Translations under genes and position numbers: made by a program | In this document: piece after piece, positions 43,551 to 51,770 of the stretch | Layout: the number at the start of each line of letters is the position of its first letter | Numbering within the stretch: position 1 is the first letter of the stretch | Notes under the pieces: model-generated | The model's database searches: none | Seen by the model: the letters and a program-made list of their open reading frames with translations, nothing else | What the model was told of the DNA's origin: nothing | Source: JAHFTY01 sp964584785 | GTDB lineage: Bacteria; Acidobacteriota; Terriglobia; 20CM-2-55-15 | Assembly: GCA_964584785.1 (NCBI GenBank) | Contig: CAZPBY010000037.1 | Coordinates: forward strand, 11,474-75,473 | DNA: 64,000 bases | Reading direction: 5' to 3'

Positions 43551-44495
43551 CTAACTTTTCAACGTCCTGTTAAAGAACGCGAGGGTCCGCTGCCACGACA
43601 GATCGGCCGAAGCCTTGTCATAGCGGGCGGTCGAATCGTTGTGGAATCCATGCTGCGCACCGGCGTACGTGTAGGACTCGTATTTCACCTTGGCTGCATC
43701 CAGCGCTGTCTTGTAATTCGGCCAGTTGCCCGTAATGCGCGTGTCCATTTCGGCGTAATGGAGGCAGAGTTCGGCTTTAATCTTCGCCGCATCTTCGGCG
43801 CTGGGCTGCGATCCATAATAAGGAGCCGCAGCGGCCAGGTCCGCGCCCAACCGCACCGCCAGGGTATTGCAAACGCCTCCGCCGTAGCAGAATCCCACGG
43901 TTCCGATCTTGCCGGTGCAGTCCGGACGTTTCTTCAGCCACATCGCACCGCTGACCCAATCCTCTGTGAGTTTCTTGCCATCGAGCGAGGACTGCATCTG
44001 AGTCGCTTTCTGATCCGCGGTTGTGACTTCATTTGCATCGACCTTGCCTCCGACTGCATAGGATGCCCAGTTCGAAGGATAGCCGCCGAGTGAACTCAGC
44101 GCATCCGGCCCGTACGCCATGAAACCGGCGACGGCAAGGCGTCTCACGACATCTTGAACGTAGGGATTCAATCCGCGATTTTCATGGACGACGAGAACAC
44201 CGGGCAGTTTGCCCGTCCCGCTGGCGGGCCGAACCAAATAGCCTTTGATCTTTCCGGTGCCGTCAGGCGAATCAAACGTCTCCCACGACGCTTTGATGCG
44301 TTTGTCGTCGGGAGCAACCTGCTGCGCCAGCGCGTAATTCGGCGTCAGGCTCTCCAGCATCGCCGCGGCGGCAATCGCGCCGACCACTTTCGTGGCGCTG
44401 TCCATGAAATCGCGCCGGCCGATATCGCCGTGGATAAACAGGTCGAAGAGGTTCAGTACCTCTTGCGGGAAATCGGATGCTTTCTTTCGCTCCAT
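43551..44495 (-). CDS. Tat-exported dienelactone hydrolase-family protein
   Basis: A 314-residue hydrolase. Unusually it begins with a leader of about 30 residues, then GRRDFMDSATKVVGAIAAAA, a twin-arginine signal placed after a helical segment. The DLH fold follows: VVHENRGLNPYVQDV, the nucleophile Cys in VGFCYGGGVCNTL, and the His in AGAQHGFHNDS. It would hydrolyse lactones or esters outside the cytoplasm. ATG 44495 is preferred to the GTG at 44504 because AGGGG lies 8 bases before the ATG and overlaps the GTG. Confidence 0.88.
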   Translation of the reverse strand: MERKKASDFPQEVLNLFDLFIHGDIGRRDFMDSATKVVGAIAAAAMLESLTPNYALAQQVAPDDKRIKASWETFDSPDGTGKIKGYLVRPASGTGKLPGVLVVHENRGLNPYVQDVVRRLAVAGFMAYGPDALSSLGGYPSNWASYAVGGKVDANEVTTADQKATQMQSSLDGKKLTEDWVSGAMWLKKRPDCTGKIGTVGFCYGGGVCNTLAVRLGADLAAAAPYYGSQPSAEDAAKIKAELCLHYAEMDTRITGNWPNYKTALDAAKVKYESYTYAGAQHGFHNDSTARYDKASADLSWQRTLAFFNRTLKS

Positions 44496-44580
44496 AAGCT
44501 TCACCCCTTATGTTTTTTTGTCGGTCAGAGAAAGATGCAGGGCGACAAGGATATCACTCTTAATGTAGTTTTGGAGCCCG

Positions 44581-45942
44581 ATGCACATGCCCGTAGCCAC
44601 GCCATCCACTACAAACGACCGGAAAGAAATTTTTGGCTGGATGATGTACGACTGGGCCAATTCCGCGTTTAGCACAACGGTTGCAGGCGCACTGCTGGCG
44701 CCGTATGTGACAACGCTGGCGCAAACAGCCGTCGGCGATAACGGTGTGGTCCTCCGCCTGGGAGCTCTCGGGGCCGTCACTGCGAAGTCGTTCTTTCCGT
44801 ATTGCATCTCGATGTCGGTCTTACTTCAGGTGTTCCTGCTGCCGGTGTTGGGCGCCATCGCGGACTACTCGCACCTGAAGAAGTGGCTCATGGGCGTCTT
44901 CTGCTATGCGGGAGCGGCCGCCACATGTCTGATGTTTTTTGTCACGGGACGCTGGTATCTCGCCGGAGGACTGCTATTCATTTTTGCCAATCTGAGCTTC
45001 GGCGCGTCGATCGTGCTGTACAACGCGTTCCTGCCTGAGATTTGCACGGATGACCAAAGCGACAAGGTATCGAGCCGCGGCTACGCGCTGGGATATCTGG
45101 GTGGCGGACTGCTTCTAGCCTTGAATTTCGCGCTGCTGGTTGGTGCCAACACGCTGGGTATCAGCGCGGGGCTTGCGGTCAGAATCTCTCTGTTGTCTGC
45201 AGGAATATGGTGGGGCGCGTTTTCCGTCGTTACGTTCGCAAGGTTGCAGTCACGATCGCCGAAACGATCGTTGCCCACGAGCCAGAACTATCTCACGGTC
45301 GGATTCAAGGAATTGCGGTCGACATTTCGCGAGCTGGCGAGATTGCCGCTCACGCTGAGATACTTGATTGGATATTTGTTTTTCAACGACGGCATTCAGA
45401 CCGTTATCGGTCTTGCCGCTGTCTTTCTTTCGCAGGAGTTGTTCACGCCCGAACAAAGAACTGCCGGCGTCGACCAGACGTTCGTCCTGGAGATTTTCCT
45501 GATGGTGCAGTTCGTCGCTTTCTTCGGCGCCATGCTGTTTGAACGCACCGCGTCATGGGTCGGGACCAAAAAGGCGTTGCTGATATCGCTCGTTTTGTGG
45601 AGCGCCGTCGTGATCTATGACTATGGCCTTCTGCGGACGACCGGTCAGGCATGGGGCATGGCCGTGGTGGTGGCGCTGATTCTCGGTGGATCCCAGGCGC
45701 TGTCGAGGTCGCTGTTCTCGCGCATGATTCCGGCAGGATTCGAGGCGTCGTTCTTCGGACTGTACGAAGTTTCCGAACGCGGAACGTCATGGATCGGACC
45801 GGGGTTGTTCGGCCTGGTGGTTGAAATCACGGGTTCGTACCGGCAGGCCATTCTGTCCCTCATCGTTCTGTTTATCGTAGGCACACTCATCCTCGTGTTC
45901 ACCGACACGGACCGCGCGGTTCGCGAGGCCAACAGCATTTGA
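44581..45942 (+). CDS. MFS permease, UMF1-like
   Basis: A 453-residue transporter with about twelve helices. It opens with IFGWMMYDWANSAFSTTV, the signature of the UMF1/Atg22-like branch of the major facilitator superfamily, which is linked to vacuolar amino-acid efflux in yeast. QALSRSLFSRMIPAGFEASFFGLYEVSERGTSW is the second conserved block. The substrate is unknown. GGAG (44573-44576) lies upstream. ATG 44581 and 44587 are both possible starts. The cytochrome gene follows 36 bases later. Confidence 0.87.
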   Translation: MHMPVATPSTTNDRKEIFGWMMYDWANSAFSTTVAGALLAPYVTTLAQTAVGDNGVVLRLGALGAVTAKSFFPYCISMSVLLQVFLLPVLGAIADYSHLKKWLMGVFCYAGAAATCLMFFVTGRWYLAGGLLFIFANLSFGASIVLYNAFLPEICTDDQSDKVSSRGYALGYLGGGLLLALNFALLVGANTLGISAGLAVRISLLSAGIWWGAFSVVTFARLQSRSPKRSLPTSQNYLTVGFKELRSTFRELARLPLTLRYLIGYLFFNDGIQTVIGLAAVFLSQELFTPEQRTAGVDQTFVLEIFLMVQFVAFFGAMLFERTASWVGTKKALLISLVLWSAVVIYDYGLLRTTGQAWGMAVVVALILGGSQALSRSLFSRMIPAGFEASFFGLYEVSERGTSWIGPGLFGLVVEITGSYRQAILSLIVLFIVGTLILVFTDTDRAVREANSI

Positions 45943-45978
45943 GATCCGCGCGGCGCACCGATAGAATTCGGCACAATC

Positions 45979-46737
45979 ATGCGGTCTAAACTTCTTCTGT
46001 TGCTCATGCCGGCTCTGGCACTGGCCGGTGTGCAGGCGACATCGGGCAAAAAAACAATCTGGTCGGGCGTGTACACGAAAGCCCAGGCGGCGCGAGGACA
46101 GGCCACTTATGAAATGAACTGTGCCCGGTGTCACGGCGCAGACTTGAATTCCAACCCCCAGGCTTCGCTGACCGGATCCGATTTCATGCAGCGCTGGCGC
46201 GAAGACAACGTGGAAAGCCTGTTCACCTTTGTGCGAACCAGCATGCCGCCGATGCGTCGCGGCGGACCTCAGCGTGTGCCGTTGAGCGACGCGGAGTATA
46301 TCGACATCATCTCTTACATCTTTCAGGCAAACCGATTTCCCGAAGGAGACCATGAACTGGCAGCCGCCGACATAGCGTCGATTCAAATCGAAGGCAGGGA
46401 CGGTCCACAGCCGTTGCCCAACTCCTCGCTGATCGTGACCGTCGGTTGCATGACGAAAATGGGCCCCGATAGCTGGGGACTGACGAACGCCATCGAACCC
46501 GTCCGGACACGTGTTGCGGACATCGCAACTTCCGACGAGATTAAAGCCGCACTAGGCAAACCCGCCGGCACGCTCAGTTTCAAACTGCAAAACATCCTGT
46601 ACCTTGGCCCCGATTTCAAACCGGAAGCGTTGGAAGGTCACCGCATACAGGCGAAAGGCATTCTGATTCGACAGCCGAACGCAGAGCGTATCGACATCCG
46701 CTCCGTGGCAGAAGTGTCGTCCACCTGCGGCAAGTAG
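45979..46737 (+). CDS. Exported mono-haem cytochrome c-like protein
   Basis: A 252-residue protein. A signal peptide (LLLLLMPALALAGVQA) is followed by a cytochrome c domain with haem motif CARCH (about 48-52) and the axial Met in SMPPMRRG. The C-terminal 130 residues have no recognised domain and contain two Cys far apart (TVGCMT and SSTCGK). The family occurs with PQQ-dependent or other periplasmic dehydrogenases, but none is next to it. It ends 6 bases before the convergent BlaR gene. Confidence 0.85.
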   Translation: MRSKLLLLLMPALALAGVQATSGKKTIWSGVYTKAQAARGQATYEMNCARCHGADLNSNPQASLTGSDFMQRWREDNVESLFTFVRTSMPPMRRGGPQRVPLSDAEYIDIISYIFQANRFPEGDHELAAADIASIQIEGRDGPQPLPNSSLIVTVGCMTKMGPDSWGLTNAIEPVRTRVADIATSDEIKAALGKPAGTLSFKLQNILYLGPDFKPEALEGHRIQAKGILIRQPNAERIDIRSVAEVSSTCGK

Positions 46738-46743
46738 CGCTCC

Positions 46744-48630
46744 CTAAAAAGGACGCCTTACTCCTGGGACAATAATCTGCAACTCGGCTCCGTTTTGTTC
46801 CAGCGGAATGAATCGGAATTCCAGGTGCTCGTCAAACTGACGCACCGCCGCTCCGGTTTTTTCGATCAGTTCCTTGGAAACCTCATCGCCCTCGCGGATG
46901 GGCAAACGCGACATAAGACTGCCTTCCAATTCTCCCGACGAGAACCCGACGAAACGCACCGACTTCAAAACGCGTCCGACCGCCGACTCTGGCTTGGTCG
47001 CCGCTGCAATCTTATACTCGCGAGTGATGGCCGCATATTCGGCTTCAAGTTGTTTCCGAGCTTTCATGTCGTCCAGGTCGCGGAATTGTTGTTTCTCGAG
47101 TTCGGCATTACCTTCCTTCCATTTGACTAAATCGGTATACGCAATCCTGGCTTCTTCGAGTTGTTTTTCAATTTCCTTTTGCGACGGTTGCGTTTCTGCA
47201 TTCGACGACAACTCTTTCTTTCGCAGTTCCAATGTGGCCTTCTCTTCCGAGCGGGCCTGCTCCAATTCCCGCCGCTCATTCTGCACCGCCTTTGCATCGA
47301 AGGCGACGTGAACGACTCTCGTTGTCTGAGAGGAATCGGAAACGAAATGCCACTGAAGGATGGACTGCAGTACGGCTCGTCTCAATTCCGTAGGACCGCT
47401 TAAAACGCGCGCATCGACGACGTTCCCGGCCTTGTCGAGAGTCACTTCAGCGGACACCGAACCTTGAATTCCGTTTGTGATCGCCGCTCGCGGATACTCG
47501 ATGCCGGTACGATGCACGACATTTGCGGCGCCGAGGTTCACCGCGACTCCTGGAGAGTCCTGGCCGGCAATGGCTGCCATCTTTTTGAGATCCGCACTTA
47601 GTTTGGCCTGTTCAATGCTCTGCACCCCAGGTTCCGGCTTCTGCGGTTCGGCGCGAAGCCCGTTCATACTTGCAAGAACGCCGGCCAGCGCGAGGCTGAA
47701 TACCAATAAACCCGATATTTTGGATGGTCCGTATTCCATGGTTTTTACTCCGATGATTCGTTGAATTCGATAAAACAATCCACTGCCTCCGGCCCCGAGA
47801 ACCATGCTCGGTTGGAGCACGCGCTCCTTCTCGAGGGCGGTGAGTGCGTGGGCATAACAAAGGGCGTCGCCGCAGCAGTGGATGACCGCGTCGTCGCAGC
47901 ACAACTCGCGTTCATGACGGATTCGTGACGACGTCCACCACACGGCCGGGTGGTAGAACAACAATGTTTCAATGACGACCTGAAATGCGCTGACGAGGTA
48001 ATCGAGCCTGCGAACGTGCGCCAGTTCATGCGCGATGACTGCCTCCAGTTGTTCGGGAGTCAGGCCGAGCACGCTGGACGCTGGAAGGAGAACGACTGGA
48101 CGGAGCCAGCCCACAACGCTTGGCGCATCCGCCATCGAGGACAGCAATAGCCGGACGTTCCGCGCAATCCCCATCCGGTTGACAAGACGAAGAAGGATCA
48201 TCTCAATGCGCCGGTCCGCCGGCCGGCCCTGGCGTTTCAAGGCGTAGATGTATTTGCATCCCCAGACAATCCGTACCGAAAAAAGGAGCACCCCGACGGA
48301 CCAGACTGTCAGAGCCCACGATTGGACCCAGGCCAGCCAGGGTGCGTTGGTGGAGTTAAGGAAGACAACACTGGAGGTACTTTGAACAGGCAGAGCCGGC
48401 AACCCGGAGTGAACGGAGCCGATTGCAAGCCGTCCTTCATAAACCCACGCGGTCGTGACAACCGGAAGTATCGCCAGAACAGCCAGCGCGAAGCAGCTTG
48501 CGGCATATCTGGCGTTCGCCGATCGTTTCCTTAGGGCGAAGAGAGTGATCCAGAGCAGGAGGGCTACAGCAAGCCCTTGCCACAAGAAGTGCAACAGCGC
48601 GGCGCTTAATGCATCGGTGAGGGCGGTCAT
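46744..48630 (-). CDS. BlaR1/MecR1-like M56 metallopeptidase with TonB and POTRA-like domains
   Basis: A 628-residue membrane sensor-protease. Four helices surround an M56 zinc site: HELAH at 201-205 and the third ligand in RHERELCCDD. Instead of a penicillin-binding sensor, the C-terminal part has a TonB-C-like domain (about 375-440; IEYPRAAITNGIQGSVSAEV), a charged coiled coil (about 445-550) and a final POTRA-like domain (SVRFVGFSSGELEGSL onward). It should cleave the BlaI partner on a signal. Its start overlaps the blaI stop (ATGA, 48627-48630). Confidence 0.88.
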   Translation of the reverse strand: MTALTDALSAALLHFLWQGLAVALLLWITLFALRKRSANARYAASCFALAVLAILPVVTTAWVYEGRLAIGSVHSGLPALPVQSTSSVVFLNSTNAPWLAWVQSWALTVWSVGVLLFSVRIVWGCKYIYALKRQGRPADRRIEMILLRLVNRMGIARNVRLLLSSMADAPSVVGWLRPVVLLPASSVLGLTPEQLEAVIAHELAHVRRLDYLVSAFQVVIETLLFYHPAVWWTSSRIRHERELCCDDAVIHCCGDALCYAHALTALEKERVLQPSMVLGAGGSGLFYRIQRIIGVKTMEYGPSKISGLLVFSLALAGVLASMNGLRAEPQKPEPGVQSIEQAKLSADLKKMAAIAGQDSPGVAVNLGAANVVHRTGIEYPRAAITNGIQGSVSAEVTLDKAGNVVDARVLSGPTELRRAVLQSILQWHFVSDSSQTTRVVHVAFDAKAVQNERRELEQARSEEKATLELRKKELSSNAETQPSQKEIEKQLEEARIAYTDLVKWKEGNAELEKQQFRDLDDMKARKQLEAEYAAITREYKIAAATKPESAVGRVLKSVRFVGFSSGELEGSLMSRLPIREGDEVSKELIEKTGAAVRQFDEHLEFRFIPLEQNGAELQIIVPGVRRPF

Positions 48631-49016
48631 TTCTTTTCTCCTTCTTCGTATCGATCCAGCAGCTTTTCTATCTTGTCGAGGTCTTCCGGCGATGTCCGTT
48701 TGGTGGCGAGCGCCTGCATGACAAGCGACTTTACGGAACCGTCGAAAGCTCCTTGAATGAGATCGCGCAGCAGATGGCGCTGCGTTTGCGACTGTGTGAA
48801 CCGGGCGCGATAAATCTGCGGACGGACGTTTTCATCGCGTTCGACGAGATTCTTCTCCGTCATGATCTGGAGGAGTTTCAAAACAGTCGTGTATCCCGTC
48901 GGCCTCGACTGATTCAATTCGGACTGAATCTCTCGAACCGATTTGGGCCCGAGGTTCCACAACACACGCAAAATGGAGAGTTCGGCTTTTGTCGGACGAA
49001 TCTGCTTGGTAGGCAT
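48627..49016 (-). CDS. BlaI/MecI-family transcriptional repressor
   Basis: A 129-residue winged-helix repressor. PTKAELSILRVLWNLGPKSVREIQ opens the DNA-binding domain, and RPTGYTTVLKLLQIM is the recognition helix region. The C-terminal dimerisation helices follow (LLRDLIQGAFDGSVKSLV). ATG 49016 is preferred; an extra 12 codons upstream would cover the promoter. Two palindromes upstream look like its operators, so it probably represses its own operon and the divergent gene. Release would follow cleavage by the M56 partner encoded downstream. Confidence 0.92.
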   Translation of the reverse strand: MPTKQIRPTKAELSILRVLWNLGPKSVREIQSELNQSRPTGYTTVLKLLQIMTEKNLVERDENVRPQIYRARFTQSQTQRHLLRDLIQGAFDGSVKSLVMQALATKRTSPEDLDKIEKLLDRYEEGEKK

Positions 49017-49022
49017 ACCGGC

Positions 49023-49065
49023 AATATGACGAAGACTTTCGTCATTTGTCAACGAAAACTTTCGT
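49023..49065. promoter_or_regulatory. blaI promoter with two palindromic operators
   Basis: On the minus strand TTGACA (49052-49047) and CATATT (49028-49023) are spaced by 18 bases. The palindrome TGACGAAGACTTTCGTCA (49027-49044) sits between them. A second palindrome, ACGAAAACTTTCGT (49052-49065), lies 23 bases away centre to centre, towards the divergent gene. Confidence 0.75.
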
Positions 49066-49111
49066 CAACTTGCAATGCGCCGCGATTTGGCGGGAGAATC
49101 CAGCAAGCACA

Positions 49112-50248
49112 ATGTGGTCGCTGTTCGTCATCTCACTGCTGCTGTCAATGGCGCAATCACCGGCGCCCTCCGGCGTTCTCGCATACGTTCAAAACAACGA
49201 GGTGTGGGTGAAGAGTCTGCCCGGCGGCCACGTGCGTCAGGTTAGCCACGGTGGTGGAAGCTCGCCTAAATTGTCGCATTCGGGAAACTGGCTGGCTTTC
49301 GCGCAGGCTTCAAAAACGGTTGTGAGTTCGATTGACGGCGCCATTGTCCTGACTTTTGCCGGCGGTTTCCAATGGTCGCCAATAGAGGACGAAATCGCCC
49401 TGACCAATCCGCAGGACGCCGGGATCATGCGAATGGATGATCGCCGGACTCGTACGTTGATGCGCGCCCCCGACGGCAGCGCGTTGGTTACGGCGATCTG
49501 GAGTACCGACGGCAAGCGGCTTGCCGTCACCAGCGTCAAGGATCGGCAAACACGGATCTGGTCCGTCGACCGGGATGGTGCCGCGCAGGAAATTATCGTC
49601 AAGCGGTTTGCGAAGGAGCGTCTGGTTGTTCTTCGGAACGGTCAGCGTGAAGTGCAATCTCCGCTGTTCGAACTGGGCGACGTGACTCTCGCTGGCTGGA
49701 CTGCGGATAGCGCGCGACTATTGCTATGGCCGAATCCGGGACACTCGGCATCCATCGCCGCCGACGGCCTGCAGCTGATGGCTGTACCTGCCGCCGGCGG
49801 GGTCATCGAACCGGTCATTAAGAATGAATCTGTGTTGCGATATGCCGATTTCATCTCCATATCGGCCGTTCGTAATGAAGTCGTGGTGGCCGCCGGTGAC
49901 AACCGGGAATCCTGGACAAACAAGCGTTTGTTCATCGTTGATCCGAACACAGGCAAGCTGTCTATCGTCACGGATAACAAATCTGCCGTCGCTTCGCCTT
50001 CATGGTCACCCGACGGCCGCCGTATTGCCTACATCTCCGGCCCCGACATCGGGTCCGTTGGCGGCGGGGATAAGGCAAAAGCGGCTTTGGGCGAAAGACG
50101 CTTGTGGATCATGGACGCGGATAACCATGAAGCGCGTCAATACACCTTCGAATCGCAGTACCGCGACGAGTTCCCGAGGTGGTCTCGAGACGGGCAATTC
50201 GGTTACTACGGCCATGCGGAGTGGGGAGAATCCCTCGCCTTCCGATAG
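49112..50248 (+). CDS. Exported TolB-like beta-propeller (PD40) protein
   Basis: A 378-residue exported protein. A signal peptide (MWSLFVISLLLSMAQS) precedes about six PD40/TolB-type blades, recognisable by WSPIEDEIAL, WSTDGKRLAV and SWSPDGRRIAYISGPD. Such propellers bind peptides or proteins. The open frame starts at 49046, but ATG 49112 gives the signal directly. It is divergent from blaI and shares the operator region, so it is probably part of the same regulon. I cannot identify a ligand. Confidence 0.82.
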   Translation: MWSLFVISLLLSMAQSPAPSGVLAYVQNNEVWVKSLPGGHVRQVSHGGGSSPKLSHSGNWLAFAQASKTVVSSIDGAIVLTFAGGFQWSPIEDEIALTNPQDAGIMRMDDRRTRTLMRAPDGSALVTAIWSTDGKRLAVTSVKDRQTRIWSVDRDGAAQEIIVKRFAKERLVVLRNGQREVQSPLFELGDVTLAGWTADSARLLLWPNPGHSASIAADGLQLMAVPAAGGVIEPVIKNESVLRYADFISISAVRNEVVVAAGDNRESWTNKRLFIVDPNTGKLSIVTDNKSAVASPSWSPDGRRIAYISGPDIGSVGGGDKAKAALGERRLWIMDADNHEARQYTFESQYRDEFPRWSRDGQFGYYGHAEWGESLAFR

Positions 50249-50252
50249 TCTT

Positions 50253-50486
50253 CATTGGTGATTGGCGATTGGTGATTGGGCGATTGGTGATAGGTGATTG
50301 CCGAACTGAGGCCATTGGCTATTACCGATCTCGAATGGCCTATGGCTTCGGTTCGCCAATCACTTCTCACTAATCGGCGATTGGTGATGGGTGATTGCCG
50401 AACTGAGGTCATTGGCTATTACCGATCTCGAATGGCCTATGGCTTCGGTTCGCCAATCACTTCTCACTAATCGGCAATCACAAATG
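50253..50486. repeat. Repeat element with imperfect terminal inverted repeats and a 97-bp internal duplication
   Basis: The left end (50253-50275, starting CATTGGTGATTGGCGATT) and the right end (50464-50486, inverted CATTTGTGATTGCCGATT) match at 20 of 23 positions. A 97-base unit is repeated directly at 50294-50390 and 50391-50487; the copies are nearly identical over their first 85 or so bases. The right end supplies the rpiB stop codon. It is the same family as 29941-30050. Confidence 0.88.
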
Positions 50487-51110
50487 AAAGGGAAGTATCG
50501 CGTCAATCTTCGCCACGCGCTTGCGGTGCCGGTCTTCGGTCAGTTCGGTGCTCAGCCAGACGCGGACGATGTCTCGCGCCTTATCGATGGGGATCATGCG
50601 GCCTCCGAGCGTGAGGACATTGGCGCCGTTGTGTTCGCGGCTGTTCCGTGCGGACGCTTCGTCGTAGCACATAGCGGCGCGAACGCCGGGAACCTTGTTC
50701 GCGACCATGCATGATCCGATGCCGGCGCCGTCGATCATAATGCCGAGATCGCACGATCCACGCGCCACCGCCAACGCGACAGCCTGGGCAAAATCCGGAT
50801 AATCGACGGGACTTGCGGAGTTCGTCCCGAGGTCGGTGATCTCAAATCCAAGTTCGCGGACAAACTTCTTCAGATCCTCCTTCATCTCGAAACCGCCGTG
50901 ATCGGCGCCGAACGCGATGCGCCGCACGCGACTGCTCTTCGATTCCGGAGGCGGGACAGCGACCCGCTCGATCTTCAGCCGCCGCTCCTGCGCCGTGTCG
51001 ACCGCCAGCGGCGTCACGAGAGCCTTTGCGTCGATGCGGACGGTCTCGCCCATTGCCAGGACTCGCAAGTCCTCGTCGGTGATGAGTGATTTTGCGGTGA
51101 GTTCGATCAC
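50478..51110 (-). CDS. rpiB: Ribose-5-phosphate isomerase B with an N-terminal extension
   Basis: A 210-residue protein. The RpiB/LacAB domain begins at IAFGADHGGFEMK, with the phosphate-binding DHGG. Catalytic regions SCDLGIMIDGAGIGSCMVANK and CYDEASARNSREHNGANVLTLGGR are complete. It interconverts ribose-5-phosphate and ribulose-5-phosphate. About 60 residues precede the domain (LTAKSLITDEDLRVL...ALVTPLAVDTAQE); this segment resembles the short N-terminal module of EutT-type microcompartment proteins. The GTG at 51110 is the likeliest start, 7 bases after the upstream stop. Confidence 0.9.
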   Translation of the reverse strand: MIELTAKSLITDEDLRVLAMGETVRIDAKALVTPLAVDTAQERRLKIERVAVPPPESKSSRVRRIAFGADHGGFEMKEDLKKFVRELGFEITDLGTNSASPVDYPDFAQAVALAVARGSCDLGIMIDGAGIGSCMVANKVPGVRAAMCYDEASARNSREHNGANVLTLGGRMIPIDKARDIVRVWLSTELTEDRHRKRVAKIDAILPFHL

Positions 51111-51117
51111 GGGGAAA

Positions 51118-51699
51118 TCATAACAGATGGCGAAGACGCGGCAGGAACGCGCCGACTTCACGCTTGTAACGCTCGAATTCACCGCCAAAGGCCTCTCGAA
51201 GAATCCGTTCTTCAGACCGAACTCGGACCGATACTCCGAGCCAGAACAAGAGAACGATGAGCGGAATCGCAGGCGGCCGTGTCCAGACAATCGCGGTCGC
51301 CAACGTCAAACCGAAGAAGCACGTATAGAGTGGATGACGGACGACGGCGTACGGACCCTCCATCACCAGGCGGTGATCCGCGGTCACGCCCGCCACCAGA
51401 CTCCATTGCCGGCCCAGGACCTGAAGCGCCACGCGCGAGAACCAAACGGATCCAACCCCCAGGATCGCCGCCATGGGCGGCGCCATGAACGAAACCGGAA
51501 AGGGAACGTCGAGTGAGCTGAATATCGCGCGCGGCAAAGCCCACGTCACGCCGACGGCTGCGGCCTGCAACAGAATTCCAAGTTTTGAAAGTGAATCCTG
51601 ACGTTGCCGTTCGGTGCCCGGGCCGGACTTGCCGAAAAACAACGAGAGATAGACAGGCCAACACAGAATGACCAGCAACGTGGAGAGAACTTGTAACAT
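51118..51699 (-). CDS. Isoprenylcysteine carboxyl methyltransferase-like membrane protein (second copy)
   Basis: A 193-residue membrane methyltransferase with five predicted helices. The signature is GPYAVVRHPLYTCFFG, then RSEERILREAFGGEFERYKREVGAFLPRL, the SAM-binding C-terminus of the ICMT family. The substrate is unknown. It differs strongly from the member at 3454-4053 and is not a recent duplicate. It is the first gene of a pair with rpiB and is divergent from the kinase operon, 71 bases away. Confidence 0.82.
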   Translation of the reverse strand: MLQVLSTLLVILCWPVYLSLFFGKSGPGTERQRQDSLSKLGILLQAAAVGVTWALPRAIFSSLDVPFPVSFMAPPMAAILGVGSVWFSRVALQVLGRQWSLVAGVTADHRLVMEGPYAVVRHPLYTCFFGLTLATAIVWTRPPAIPLIVLLFWLGVSVRVRSEERILREAFGGEFERYKREVGAFLPRLRHLL

Positions 51700-51770
51700 C
51701 TTGGAAACATCCGCAATTTAACATGCCCGGTGGCGTTTCCTGATTCGCGATTTGTGACGGCCGATGTAGC

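Noticed and set aside
46744..49016. Classical beta-lactamase induction system
   Set aside because: The M56 protein has no penicillin-binding sensor domain and no beta-lactamase gene lies beside it, so only the regulatory architecture is shared.
50294..50487. CRISPR or gene remnant in the 97-bp repeats
   Set aside because: Just two adjacent copies within a larger inverted-repeat element, with no spacers and no coding sense.
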